Part shown: positions 1-6,579 of the stretch, in pieces
Layout: the number at the start of each line of letters is the position of its first letter
Numbering within the stretch: the first letter of the stretch is position 1
Assembly (NCBI GenBank): GCA_964507095.1
Contig: CAZDOS010000038.1
Coordinates: 1-16,958, forward strand
DNA length: 16,958 nucleotides
Reading direction: 5' to 3'
From: RGIG3102 sp964507095
Lineage (GTDB): Bacteria; Bacillota; Clostridia; Oscillospirales; Ruminococcaceae
Made by a program: the position numbers and the translations under genes
Notes under the pieces: model-generated
Databases searched by the model: none
Told to the model about the DNA's origin: nothing
What the model saw: the letters and a program-made list of their open reading frames with translations, nothing else

Positions 1-29
1 CTGGGAACCAACTGTTTGTTCTTATTGCT

Positions 30-194
30 CTACCCCAACATTTGACATAGAGCCTTAATTTCATACCGATGTGCCCAATCCCTGATCCTTCTATGAAAGG
101 TTTTTGTCGTGACGTCTTCAGGAGTCTCCGGATAACTCCCATATTTCAAATACATCTCAATACATTTTCTCTTGAATTTCTCATCGTATTGCAT
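30..194 (-). pseudogene. IS3-type transposase OrfA, truncated N-terminal remnant
   Basis: This 54-codon frame starts MQYDEKFKRKCIEMY and continues with YPETPEDV and FHRRIRDWAHRYEIKAL. This resembles the N-terminal helix-turn-helix part of the small OrfA proteins of IS3-like elements in Clostridia, which bind the element ends. Family OrfA proteins are usually about 100 residues or more; here a TAG stop follows MLG after 54 codons, and the scaffold ends 29 bases later, so no OrfB can be seen. The start is ATG at 194, preceded by a G-rich stretch that lies in the 3' arm of a hairpin. I read it as a dead remnant at a contig edge. A small unrelated HTH protein is the alternative; the family call rests on recognition alone. 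Confidence 0.5.
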
Positions 195-201
195 AATAAT
201 T

Positions 202-234
202 CCCCATCCCTGGTTTTCCTGTCCAGGAATGGGG
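202..234 (-). repeat. Inverted repeat over the transposase ribosome binding site
   Basis: Twelve-base arms (CCCCATTCCTGG and CCAGGGATGGGG on the minus strand) enclose a 9-base loop and differ at one pair. The downstream arm carries the G-rich sequence just before the ATG at 194. There is no T tract, so it is not a typical terminator. It could sequester the ribosome binding site in read-through transcripts, as known for several insertion sequences, or be part of the element end. Confidence 0.6.
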
Positions 235-271
235 GTACATATTAATCTGCATAGGCCATTTAATTATTATC

Positions 272-709
272 TTATTCTTCTAGTCTGCATTTCAGCTCAT
301 ACATGGCAGTCTTGTTAGAGTCGTACTTGAGCAGATCCATTGCCTCTTCATAGCTGACCCATCTGAATCCTGAATGCTCATCGGAAATCCTTATATCTTC
401 GTTGCACTCAAATCCGAATGAGTATTCGGGGATGATATACATATCCTTCGGCCAGTTGTTCCTGTACTGTTCAGGATATATGTCTGAACGTATATAGCAC
501 ATTGAACGAAGAGAAATGAAATCGTCTGTTGCTACTCCGCTCTCCTCTGCCACTTCCCTTTGGACGGCCTGCAGAGGCGTTTCTGCGTCCTCTCCTCCGC
601 CTGAAATGAATTGCCAGGTGTCATGCCTCCTTCTGTGAAACACACAGAATTCCAGGCTTCTGCCGATCTTTCTGAACGGAATGGCAAGGACCTGAAAAGG
701 TGCTCTCAT
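272..709 (-). CDS. Nudix hydrolase, NudB/dATP pyrophosphohydrolase-like
   Basis: A 145-residue single-domain Nudix protein. The Nudix box is complete: G37, E43, R51-E52, E55-E56 and G58, giving the Gx5Ex7REUxEExGU pattern that binds the metal and cleaves nucleoside diphosphate-X bonds. The flanking text (FQVLAIPFR near the start, PEYSFGFEC and DEHSGFRWVSYEEA later) fits the group often labelled dATP pyrophosphohydrolase or dihydroneopterin triphosphate pyrophosphatase; the real substrate cannot be read from sequence. The ATG at 709 lies one base after the stop of the HAD nucleotidase gene, and its ribosome binding site (GAGGAAGAA) is inside that gene's last codons, so the two are translationally coupled. 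Together they suggest removal of non-canonical or damaged nucleotides. I see no clear terminator after it. Confidence 0.85.
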   Translation of the reverse strand: MRAPFQVLAIPFRKIGRSLEFCVFHRRRHDTWQFISGGGEDAETPLQAVQREVAEESGVATDDFISLRSMCYIRSDIYPEQYRNNWPKDMYIIPEYSFGFECNEDIRISDEHSGFRWVSYEEAMDLLKYDSNKTAMYELKCRLEE

Positions 710-710
710 A

Positions 711-1412
711 TCATTCTTCCTCTTTTAACCCAATTATCCCGTATATGTCATGGAGATCAGAGATCTCATAGTCGATGCGGTACTCGATCCCTGCCCTTTT
801 GCCGTTCGGATTGTACCAGCAGGTCGGTATTCCTGCATTGTTTCCACCCTTTATGTCACTGGTCAGCGAGTCTCCGACTATGATCAATTCTTCAGGAGCT
901 ATCCCTTCAAGAGTCCTGAAGATCTCCTCGAAGAACCCAATATTAGGCTTCTCTATTCCAACGCTTTCCGAAAGATACACTCCGTCGACAAGTTCACTGA
1001 ATCCGGACAGCCTAAGTTTCTTGGTCTGAGCAACGGTCGTTCCGTTTGATACCACATACTGCAGTATCCTTCCCTTCAATGACTTAACGATATCATAACT
1101 GTCGTCTCTGTATACAATGGTGTCTCCGAGCCTGTCCTGATAATCTTTATTGAACTGATGAGCAATGGAAGGATCAATTCCCAACTCCCTGAAGAATTCA
1201 GCAAATCTACCGACGAGTATCTCAGGCTTTGTCATCTCGTTCCTTTCGAGCTTTTCCCAGTACCTGTCATTTATGGCTGAATACATCTTTACCATCTCAT
1301 CGGTACATTCTCCCAGAGAATACTCTTTGAACAGGGCCTTGACTGCGGCACTTTCTGAAGCCTTGAAGTCTAAAAGAGTCCCGTCTACATCCCAAAGAAT
1401 CGCCTTGAACAT
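711..1412 (-). CDS. HAD hydrolase, YjjG/YfnB-type non-canonical pyrimidine nucleotidase
   Basis: A 233-residue cytosolic HAD phosphatase. Motif I is DVDGT with nucleophile D8 and acid/base D10; motif II is S122-N123; motif III is K155 in GIEKPN; motif IV is GDSLTSD (180-186). A helical cap lies between motifs I and II. The text FKAILWDVDGTLLDF and the overall layout match the YjjG/YfnB family, which removes phosphate from nucleotides such as 5-halogenated or oxidised pyrimidine monophosphates. I chose the ATG at 1412 because AAAGGAG sits 8 bases upstream; an in-frame ATG at 1430 has no ribosome binding site. The gene is coupled by a 1-base gap to the downstream Nudix hydrolase, and both plausibly clean the nucleotide pool. 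Confidence 0.85.
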   Translation of the reverse strand: MFKAILWDVDGTLLDFKASESAAVKALFKEYSLGECTDEMVKMYSAINDRYWEKLERNEMTKPEILVGRFAEFFRELGIDPSIAHQFNKDYQDRLGDTIVYRDDSYDIVKSLKGRILQYVVSNGTTVAQTKKLRLSGFSELVDGVYLSESVGIEKPNIGFFEEIFRTLEGIAPEELIIVGDSLTSDIKGGNNAGIPTCWYNPNGKRAGIEYRIDYEISDLHDIYGIIGLKEEE

Positions 1413-1449
1413 GATTTGTGCTCCTTTCATGTTTTTGCTAGTCTGATGT

Positions 1450-1474
1450 GAAGAATCAATTATTCTGATTCTTC
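1450..1474 (-). other. Intergenic hairpin spanning the CPBP stop codon
   Basis: Perfect 9-base arms (GAAGAATCA and TGATTCTTC) surround a 7-base loop containing the stop codon of the CPBP protease gene. No T tract follows on either strand, so it is more likely an RNA-stabilising or processing hairpin between the protease and nucleotidase genes than a terminator. Its function is inferred. Confidence 0.45.
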
Positions 1475-2491
1475 ATCAGAGGTCAGTTCTACTGTTTCTG
1501 CTGATGCAGTTTCTGCATCCTGCTTATCTTCGATCGTCTCTGTCAGCACCGGTTCTACCGTTGGTGCGACAGCATCAGCTGTCGCCGAAACAGTCTGCTC
1601 CGGCTTTCTTGCATACTTATATGCGAAGTACCGGATAAGCCGCAGCTGAACAAGCGTAGTCATCACAGTTGCTTCCACTCCGAACCGGGGATCATAGAAA
1701 ACGCTTCCTCTGGACGCTTCAAGATGGAAGAACGATCCCTGAGAGACAAGTCCTGAATTCGGGAGGCCGAAGAAGATGTTCTGGCAGTAATTCCAAGCCG
1801 TATGAAGACCCATGCAGAACCAGAGGCTGTTTGTAAACACCATTACAACGCTCATTGCAAAGCCAAACATGAAGATATTGAATATCGCAAGTCTAGATAC
1901 TCCGGGATTCCCCAGATGAAGGGCAGCAAACAGAAATGAGTTCAGAAATGCTGCAATCCATGGATTTATCCTGTTCCGAAGTCTTTGATACATGAAGCCT
2001 CTTGTGGTCACCTCTTCTGCAGAAGATTGTATGAACACAAACAGGAATGCAACAAGCATGTACAATACATCAAAGCGACCTATTGTAAAGTGTATGTCCT
2101 TGTGAAGCCATGCCACGGCAATGCAGAAAGCATTCATCAGAAAGCCCGCAATAATTCCCCATCCGAGCATCTTCAGGTTGTTCCCGTTGTCTTTCCTCGG
2201 GAAATAGCTCCAGAAGACATCCCTGTTGAAAATGAAGGAGTGAAGAAGTATTACGATATGGATACCCAGGAATGATAAATACATTTCGATTATGAATATC
2301 CACTTGGGTTCCAGGTTCATGTACAGCTTGACAGGAAGCAGGAAGTATCCCAGAAACTGTCCGGCTAACATCAGCACAAATGTAAGTACCACCGTCAGAG
2401 GAGTGTAAATGATCGGATGTAAACGTTTCTTCTGTTTTACTTTAGCTGCAGGTGCAGTTTCATTTACTAATTCTTTGTTTTCTTCATTCAT
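1460..2491 (-). CDS. CPBP-family intramembrane glutamic protease
   Basis: A 343-residue multi-pass membrane protein. The CPBP (Abi/CAAX protease, Rce1-like) signature is present: E159-E160-x3-R164 in SSAEEVTTRGF, FxxxH at 188-192 and HxxWN at 230-234. In this family these residues form the intramembrane active site. Hydrophobic segments fall near residues 29-52, 63-88, 107-128, 138-158 and through 178-245. The last 45 residues form a polar tail rich in A, T, V and E (about 299-343), unusual for a membrane protease. The start at 2491 follows GGTGA weakly. The gene lies 21 bases after the AEC transporter gene, probably in one operon. Members process prenylated or peptide substrates or give self-immunity to bacteriocins; I see no bacteriocin genes here, so the substrate is unknown. 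Confidence 0.85.
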   Translation of the reverse strand: MNEENKELVNETAPAAKVKQKKRLHPIIYTPLTVVLTFVLMLAGQFLGYFLLPVKLYMNLEPKWIFIIEMYLSFLGIHIVILLHSFIFNRDVFWSYFPRKDNGNNLKMLGWGIIAGFLMNAFCIAVAWLHKDIHFTIGRFDVLYMLVAFLFVFIQSSAEEVTTRGFMYQRLRNRINPWIAAFLNSFLFAALHLGNPGVSRLAIFNIFMFGFAMSVVMVFTNSLWFCMGLHTAWNYCQNIFFGLPNSGLVSQGSFFHLEASRGSVFYDPRFGVEATVMTTLVQLRLIRYFAYKYARKPEQTVSATADAVAPTVEPVLTETIEDKQDAETASAETVELTSDEESE

Positions 2492-2512
2492 TTAATTCAC
2501 CAATTTACCTTA

Positions 2513-3421
2513 CTATTGTAAAAGCATCAGGAACACAGGCATGGATATTAGACTCAACACTGTTGAAATGCTGACTACACCTGCGCCGTAAGCATAATTG
2601 CCGCCGTACTTCTGCGAGAACATTCCCAGGGCCGTAGCCACAGGAGTGGACGCAGCGATCAAAGTAACGGCCTTGATCTCATCCAGTGAGGACGGAACGA
2701 ATCTGAGCATTATAAGGACCATCAGAGGCACCATTATGAGTCTACCTATCAGGATCATGTATGTCTCCTTATTTGCAAACACGCTCCTAACATCAGCCTC
2801 TGCAAGGTAGCTTCCAAGCACGATCATGGATATCGGTGCGCTTACGCCTGCCAGCATGCTGCATGTCTTCTGCACTGTCGCAGGAATCGGTATCCTCAGA
2901 CAGTATATCAGCAGTCCTACAAACACCGCTATGATAGGCGGATTGGTCGCGACCTTCTTTAAAGACATCATCCGCTTGTCTCCAGAAATCAGGAACATGC
3001 CGTATGTGAATGTCGCTAGAGTCATCATGGCAACGATCATAGCCATATAAAATACTGCCTGCTGTCCCAGGACCATCTGTACCAGAGGTATTCCAAGAAA
3101 GCCCACATTGCTGAAAAGGATCGCAAACTTTCCTATATTCGACGCCTTTCTGAAAACAGTCGAAATGATGAGAAAACCGAACATCAGCGTAATGCCTGCG
3201 AAAAGGAACGTCCACCCTGCCTTTACAAGTCTTGAGACATCAAATTCTGCAATGAAAGAATTGATCACCATAGCGGGTGTGGCAACATACAACACTATAT
3301 TTGACATCTGCCGTACGCCTTCAGAGTTTATCATCTTTATCCTGAAGACGATGAAACCTATCATCATCAACAGGAACATGACAACGACCTGCTGGATCAG
3401 CAGAAGAACAACATCAGACAA
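2513..3421 (-). CDS. AEC (auxin efflux carrier) family transporter
   Basis: A 302-residue, very hydrophobic protein with about ten transmembrane segments in two halves. It carries the family-typical opening LLLIQQVVVMFLLMMIGFIVF, a conserved mid-membrane LYVATPAMVINSF, and ASTPVATALGMFSQKYG near the C terminus. AEC members export or import organic anions such as malate or malonate; the substrate here is unknown. I set the start at TTG (3421), which has AAAGGGG 8 bases upstream. An ATG at 3448 would extend the frame by 9 codons, but the predicted transcription start lies just downstream of it. This is the first gene of a likely four-gene unit (transporter, CPBP protease, HAD nucleotidase, Nudix hydrolase). 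Confidence 0.87.
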   Translation of the reverse strand: MSDVVLLLIQQVVVMFLLMMIGFIVFRIKMINSEGVRQMSNIVLYVATPAMVINSFIAEFDVSRLVKAGWTFLFAGITLMFGFLIISTVFRKASNIGKFAILFSNVGFLGIPLVQMVLGQQAVFYMAMIVAMMTLATFTYGMFLISGDKRMMSLKKVATNPPIIAVFVGLLIYCLRIPIPATVQKTCSMLAGVSAPISMIVLGSYLAEADVRSVFANKETYMILIGRLIMVPLMVLIMLRFVPSSLDEIKAVTLIAASTPVATALGMFSQKYGGNYAYGAGVVSISTVLSLISMPVFLMLLQ

Positions 3422-3451
3422 TTCTGTATCCCCTTTGCATAAAATCAATAA

Positions 3452-3477
3452 ATTATATCATATCCTCGTCTGTGCAA
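3452..3477 (-). promoter_or_regulatory. Promoter of the AEC transporter unit (extended -10)
   Basis: TATAAT (3452-3457) is preceded by TG plus one base, a full extended -10 element. The -35 match is poor (TTGCAC at 3472-3477 is only 14 bases away), which is typical of extended -10 promoters. Transcription would start near 3445, after the upstream ATG at 3448, which supports the TTG start of the transporter. Confidence 0.6.
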
Positions 3478-3493
3478 GAATATGTTTATGCAT

Positions 3494-3528
3494 TAAAAGT
3501 ATTAATCCCTGTATGTTTCAACAGGGAT
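3494..3528 (-). terminator. Probable terminator after the GH25 lysozyme gene
   Basis: Perfect 8-base arms ATCCCTGT and ACAGGGAT (3505-3528) form a hairpin 17 bases after the lysozyme stop. It is followed on the minus strand by an interrupted T run (TAATACTTTTAA). It separates this gene from the promoter of the AEC transporter unit. Confidence 0.55.
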
Positions 3529-3545
3529 AATATTTATTAATCTGT

Positions 3546-4955
3546 TCAATCCAAATACATGACATCGAGATCCGCTTCTCCCCGGATGCCCTTGATCTTT
3601 CCGCTTCCCGAGCACTGCCATATGGAGTACTGTCCGTCATAAGTCGGTGCCGTATTATACTGTGCCAGCCATATCTTGCGGGTATCTCTGTGAGTCCATA
3701 CCTTTAAAAGGAACGACTTGCTTCCGTAAAGCATGCTTTCATAGCCTTTTTCGGTCACTGCCCTTTCAAACGCATCATAGAGCTTGTTGAGAGTCGCAAA
3801 GCTCATCTTGTATGATTGATAGTCGCCGAAGTCTTCCCAGTCAAAAACTATCGGAAGCTCGAGCTCTGTATCGCCCAGCTCTTCAAAGACGGCATCCAGG
3901 GCCCGCAGAAGATCCGGTTCATTATTATCGTAACTGAAGAGATAGATCCCGACAGGAAGGCCGGCAGCTTTTGCTCTGTCAATGTTCTGTCTGAACATCT
4001 TGTCAACGTGCAGCTCTCCCTGGTACGAGTAACCAACCCTGATTATTACAAATTCACATCCGGCGTCCCTGACAGCTTCGAAATCTATGTCGCCCTGCCA
4101 CGCTGATACGTCGATACCGAGCTTTCTGCCTGCCTTTCCGTGATCAGCCTTGAACTGTTCGAAAGGATACGGATCTGCCGAAGTGTCGTCTTCTGGGACC
4201 TGATCCATGACAGTAACGGTAAGGCTCCATGATGTCTTATTTCCTGAACTGTCCTCGACGGTTACTCTCAGCGGATAATTGCCCGGCATGGATGTTGCCA
4301 CGGTTCCCGTATATGTCATCTTCGGCTCAGGATCAACATTGTCGCCGTAACTGATTATATCCATGATGTCGAAATGACTTCCGGTCTTGATCCTGGCACC
4401 GTTTCCCGTGCGGAAAACTATCGGAGCCTCGACATCCCTGACAACTGCCTCGAACATTTCCCCTGACCTGTTTCCGTAATCATCTTCGGCTATTACCGTG
4501 ACCACATAAGTATCAGATATATCGGGATCAAAATCCGTTTCGAATGTCACGACTCCCTCATCGATAATGACATTGTCTCTCATTTCCTCTTTGGAGTATT
4601 CAACTCCCGGATCCCTGTAGACTATCGGATCGATTATCTCTATTTTTGGAGGAGTGGTATCGACTACCGTGTATCTGAAGACTGCATCCTTAGTGAAGAA
4701 CAGCCTTTTCACTGTGTAGTGGAACTCGTGCTCACCCACTTCTGCCGTGTCGAGATATTCGCTCTCCGGTGTAACTTCCCCACCGGACTTCACTATATAA
4801 TCTGCAGCCAGATAGGTGTTGCCCTTTTCAAATGTGCCGTCAACATCGGATAATCTGACGTACGGTCTCAGGATGATCAGCCAAGCAACTGTTGCTACGA
4901 TGAGAATTGCAAGCAGCCCTAAGATCTTTATGATTCCCTTGTTATCCTTATTCAT
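3546..4955 (-). CDS. Membrane-anchored GH25 lysozyme with Ig-like repeats
   Basis: A 469-residue surface protein. Residues 9-30 form one hydrophobic segment without a clear cleavage site, so it is likely a signal anchor with the rest outside. Residues about 33-250 hold consecutive Ig-like beta-sandwich repeats; TTPPKI (100-105), EDDYGNRSG (157-165) and EDSSGNKTSW (234-243) mark repeat boundaries typical of HYR/DUF5011-type domains. Residues 279-469 are a GH25 muramidase: GIDVSAWQGDIDF with D282, the catalytic DxE at D372-E374 in FDWEDF, and WQCSGSG near 446. It would cut the N-acetylmuramyl-(1,4)-N-acetylglucosamine bond of peptidoglycan. GGAGG lies 4 bases before the ATG. It follows the reductase gene by 24 bases, probably on one mRNA. 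No phage or holin gene is near, so a cell-wall remodelling role is likelier than lysis. Confidence 0.88.
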   Translation of the reverse strand: MNKDNKGIIKILGLLAILIVATVAWLIILRPYVRLSDVDGTFEKGNTYLAADYIVKSGGEVTPESEYLDTAEVGEHEFHYTVKRLFFTKDAVFRYTVVDTTPPKIEIIDPIVYRDPGVEYSKEEMRDNVIIDEGVVTFETDFDPDISDTYVVTVIAEDDYGNRSGEMFEAVVRDVEAPIVFRTGNGARIKTGSHFDIMDIISYGDNVDPEPKMTYTGTVATSMPGNYPLRVTVEDSSGNKTSWSLTVTVMDQVPEDDTSADPYPFEQFKADHGKAGRKLGIDVSAWQGDIDFEAVRDAGCEFVIIRVGYSYQGELHVDKMFRQNIDRAKAAGLPVGIYLFSYDNNEPDLLRALDAVFEELGDTELELPIVFDWEDFGDYQSYKMSFATLNKLYDAFERAVTEKGYESMLYGSKSFLLKVWTHRDTRKIWLAQYNTAPTYDGQYSIWQCSGSGKIKGIRGEADLDVMYLD

Positions 4956-4979
4956 TTATCCTCCAGTTCCAAATCAGTA

Positions 4980-5675
4980 TCACCTGATTACTTCATATTT
5001 AAGCTGGATATATGAATCTTCCAGCCTGTTGCATTCCAACAGTTTGAGCGCCCTTAGCTTTGACAGCTCCCGTGTTGAAGTTATGGATTCGCCATCAATG
5101 AGCGTCGTTGTTTCCTTTCCTCCCACCAGAAGAGGAGCGATCACGATGTTGACGTAATCGATAAGATCATTTCTCAAAAACAGCCCGTTAAGCGAACCAC
5201 CCGACTGGATCGTGACCCTTTGAGCCCCAAATCTGTCTTTAAGGTCGACCAGCATCTTCTCCAGATCCAGATCGGGATAATACAGTATGTCCAGATTGTC
5301 GAACTTATCGGTCAAAGAGAATGCGGCATGTCCCTTGTTCGTAGTGACAAGTATGAGCCTCTCTCCCCAGTTGCACATATAGTTTATTCCGTTTGCATTC
5401 AGATGAGGCTTGTTGTCTATGATCACGAATGTGACCGGAACTCTCTCATGATATTCATCTCTTTCGTTTACACCTATCTTCTCCATAACTCTCCCGGTAT
5501 TAAGAGAGAACAGATCAGTCGTCTGCTCTATTTCATAATACTGGTGAAGTCCTTCCTTAACTCCGTCGATAAGACACCAGTCCCTGTCCGGGTCCAGCTC
5601 ATCGCTGTTTCCGGATGTGATCTTTCCGTCGAGAGATTCGAGCATGAAAAGAGTGGTAACAGGTCGTTCCTTCAT
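4980..5675 (-). CDS. RibD C-terminal/dihydrofolate reductase-like NAD(P)H reductase
   Basis: A 231-residue stand-alone reductase of the RibD-C fold. Two family signatures are clear: SLDGKIT at 14-20 near the N terminus, and the segment at 156-186 with SGGSLNG and the strand ending in PLLVGG. In full RibD the domain reduces 5-amino-6-ribosylamino-uracil phosphate with NADPH during riboflavin synthesis. Here the deaminase half and the other rib genes are absent, so a different pterin-like or xenobiotic substrate is possible. The ATG at 5675 has AGAGGA about 8 bases upstream. It is the first gene of a two-gene unit with the GH25 lysozyme; the pairing has no obvious functional logic. Confidence 0.8.
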   Translation of the reverse strand: MKERPVTTLFMLESLDGKITSGNSDELDPDRDWCLIDGVKEGLHQYYEIEQTTDLFSLNTGRVMEKIGVNERDEYHERVPVTFVIIDNKPHLNANGINYMCNWGERLILVTTNKGHAAFSLTDKFDNLDILYYPDLDLEKMLVDLKDRFGAQRVTIQSGGSLNGLFLRNDLIDYVNIVIAPLLVGGKETTTLIDGESITSTRELSKLRALKLLECNRLEDSYIQLKYEVIR

Positions 5676-5705
5676 ATGATGATCCTCTTGTAGATGTATA
5701 TGAAT

Positions 5706-5734
5706 AGTATAACAGTTTGACTTAAAAAATAAAA
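5706..5734 (-). promoter_or_regulatory. Possible promoter of the reductase-lysozyme unit
   Basis: TATACT (5706-5711) sits about 30 bases before the reductase start and just after the terminator of the preceding gene. The -35 region (TTTTAT at 5729-5734, 17-base spacer) is poor and lies in the T tract of that terminator. The position is sensible, but the match is weak. Confidence 0.35.
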
Positions 5735-5764
5735 CTCGAATGCACTGTCAATAAAACATTCGAG
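5724..5764 (-). terminator. Intrinsic terminator after the GNAT acetyltransferase gene
   Basis: Perfect 8-base arms CTCGAATG and CATTCGAG (5757-5764 and 5735-5742) are followed on the minus strand by TTTTATTTTTT. It lies 32 bases after the acetyltransferase stop and is a clear Rho-independent terminator. Confidence 0.85.
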
Positions 5765-5796
5765 CTTATTAGTGATATTGTATTGTTCAGGTATTA

Positions 5797-6225
5797 CTAT
5801 AATTCTTTCTTAAAGCAGATGATCCTGTTCTGCTCCGTGAACCCGATTTTAAGATGAAAATTGAACGATTCCGTATTGCTCAGTTCACAGTCACTTGCGA
5901 ACTCCTTGCATCCCTTTTCCCTTGCCCACTGTTCACATTCTTCCACTAAAGACTTTGCGATTCCCATGTTTCGGAACTCTTCCGTTACACTGACGCCTTC
6001 AAGATAGCCTACAGGGCTTGTATTGCAGCCCTCAACATAATCGTGGCGAAGACAACAGAGTGCAACACCGGCAAGGATATCATCTTGTTTGAATGCGAAA
6101 ACAGCAGATTCCTCTGAATCCATATATTCCAGAATGATCCTTGTCAGTTCTTCTTCTGAATTCTCCGGCCAGACTATCTTAACAAGATTTGTAAGATCCT
6201 TTATGTCCTTTTTTGAAGCTCTCAT
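5797..6225 (-). CDS. GNAT acetyltransferase, AAC(6')-I-like
   Basis: A 142-residue GNAT enzyme transferring acetyl from acetyl-CoA. The CoA-binding loop is FRNMGIAKSL (R85, G88, A90). The pattern RHDYVEGC (60-67), SPVGYLEGVSV (70-80), KGC-EFASD (104-112) and a C-terminal GF-E--RIICFKK follows, from memory, the chromosomal AAC(6')-Iaa/Iy aminoglycoside 6'-N-acetyltransferases of Salmonella closely (RHDYVNGC, SPVVFLEG, KGCREMASD, GFEETERVIFYRK). Length is also close. Activity on aminoglycosides is inferred; such proteins can be silent or act on other amines. The ATG at 6225 has CAGGAGA 5 bases upstream. No convincing promoter lies between it and the terminator of the tmRNA fragment. It sits immediately outside the tmRNA-bounded island. 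Confidence 0.75.
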   Translation of the reverse strand: MRASKKDIKDLTNLVKIVWPENSEEELTRIILEYMDSEESAVFAFKQDDILAGVALCCLRHDYVEGCNTSPVGYLEGVSVTEEFRNMGIAKSLVEECEQWAREKGCKEFASDCELSNTESFNFHLKIGFTEQNRIICFKKEL

Positions 6226-6270
6226 ATCGTTCTCCTGTTTGTGTCTAGTGTTGAATATGACCCTCTAAAG

Positions 6271-6298
6271 GAAAAAGCAGGACCAAATGTCCTGCCTT
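6271..6298 (-). terminator. Intrinsic terminator behind the tmRNA fragment
   Basis: GCAGGAC and GTCCTGC (6277-6295) form a 7-base stem with a 5-base loop, followed by TTTTTCC on the minus strand. It starts a few bases after the CCA of the truncated tmRNA copy, where a tmRNA terminator belongs. It also carries TTTT on the plus side and may work both ways. Confidence 0.8.
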
Positions 6299-6301
6299 TT
6301 A

Positions 6302-6503
6302 TGGTGGAGGCGACGGGAGTTGAACCCGTGTCCGAAAAACTCTCCATGCCAGTATCTACAGGTTTAGTTCATCTATATCATTCCCTCTGCCGTAAGCCGA
6401 TAAACAGGCCACAGCTTCAGTAGCTTCATAAGATCATGGCACACCTCAAAGCTTTGATATGTTCACGTTCTCTATCTGCATCACGCCTGGGTCCGGTCCG
6501 ATA
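6302..6503 (-). pseudogene. Truncated tmRNA (3' part only), second copy
   Basis: These 202 bases align without gaps to the 3' part of the complete tmRNA gene at 8650-8851; I count 15 differences, almost all transitions. The tRNA-like 3' end is intact: T arm CGGGTTCAACTCCCG, the GCCTCC acceptor strand and encoded CCA. The 5' half is missing: there is no GGGGGCG acceptor strand, no tag reading frame and no promoter. Past 6503 only a short structural resemblance (a CCGG-CCGG stem up to about 6520) can be seen. It cannot form the acceptor stem, so it should not be charged with alanine. It is most simply the displaced 3' end of ssrA left by integration of an element between the copies; several differences preserve base pairing. 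Confidence 0.88.
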
Positions 6504-6579
6504 TAAATCTTTATCCGGACTAATGACTCCAACTGATCTTGATCATTATTTGATCGATCCTTACATTTTAAATTTTCAT

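Noticed and set aside
6241..6423. Plus-strand reading frame containing VEATGVEPVSE across the truncated tmRNA
   Set aside because: It is the complement of the tmRNA 3' end. The same frame appears over the complete tmRNA; it is a well-known spurious protein call.
6302..6520. Truncated tmRNA as one half of a split (two-piece) tmRNA
   Set aside because: A complete one-piece tmRNA with both acceptor strands and the tag is present, and no separate acceptor 5' piece is found near the fragment.
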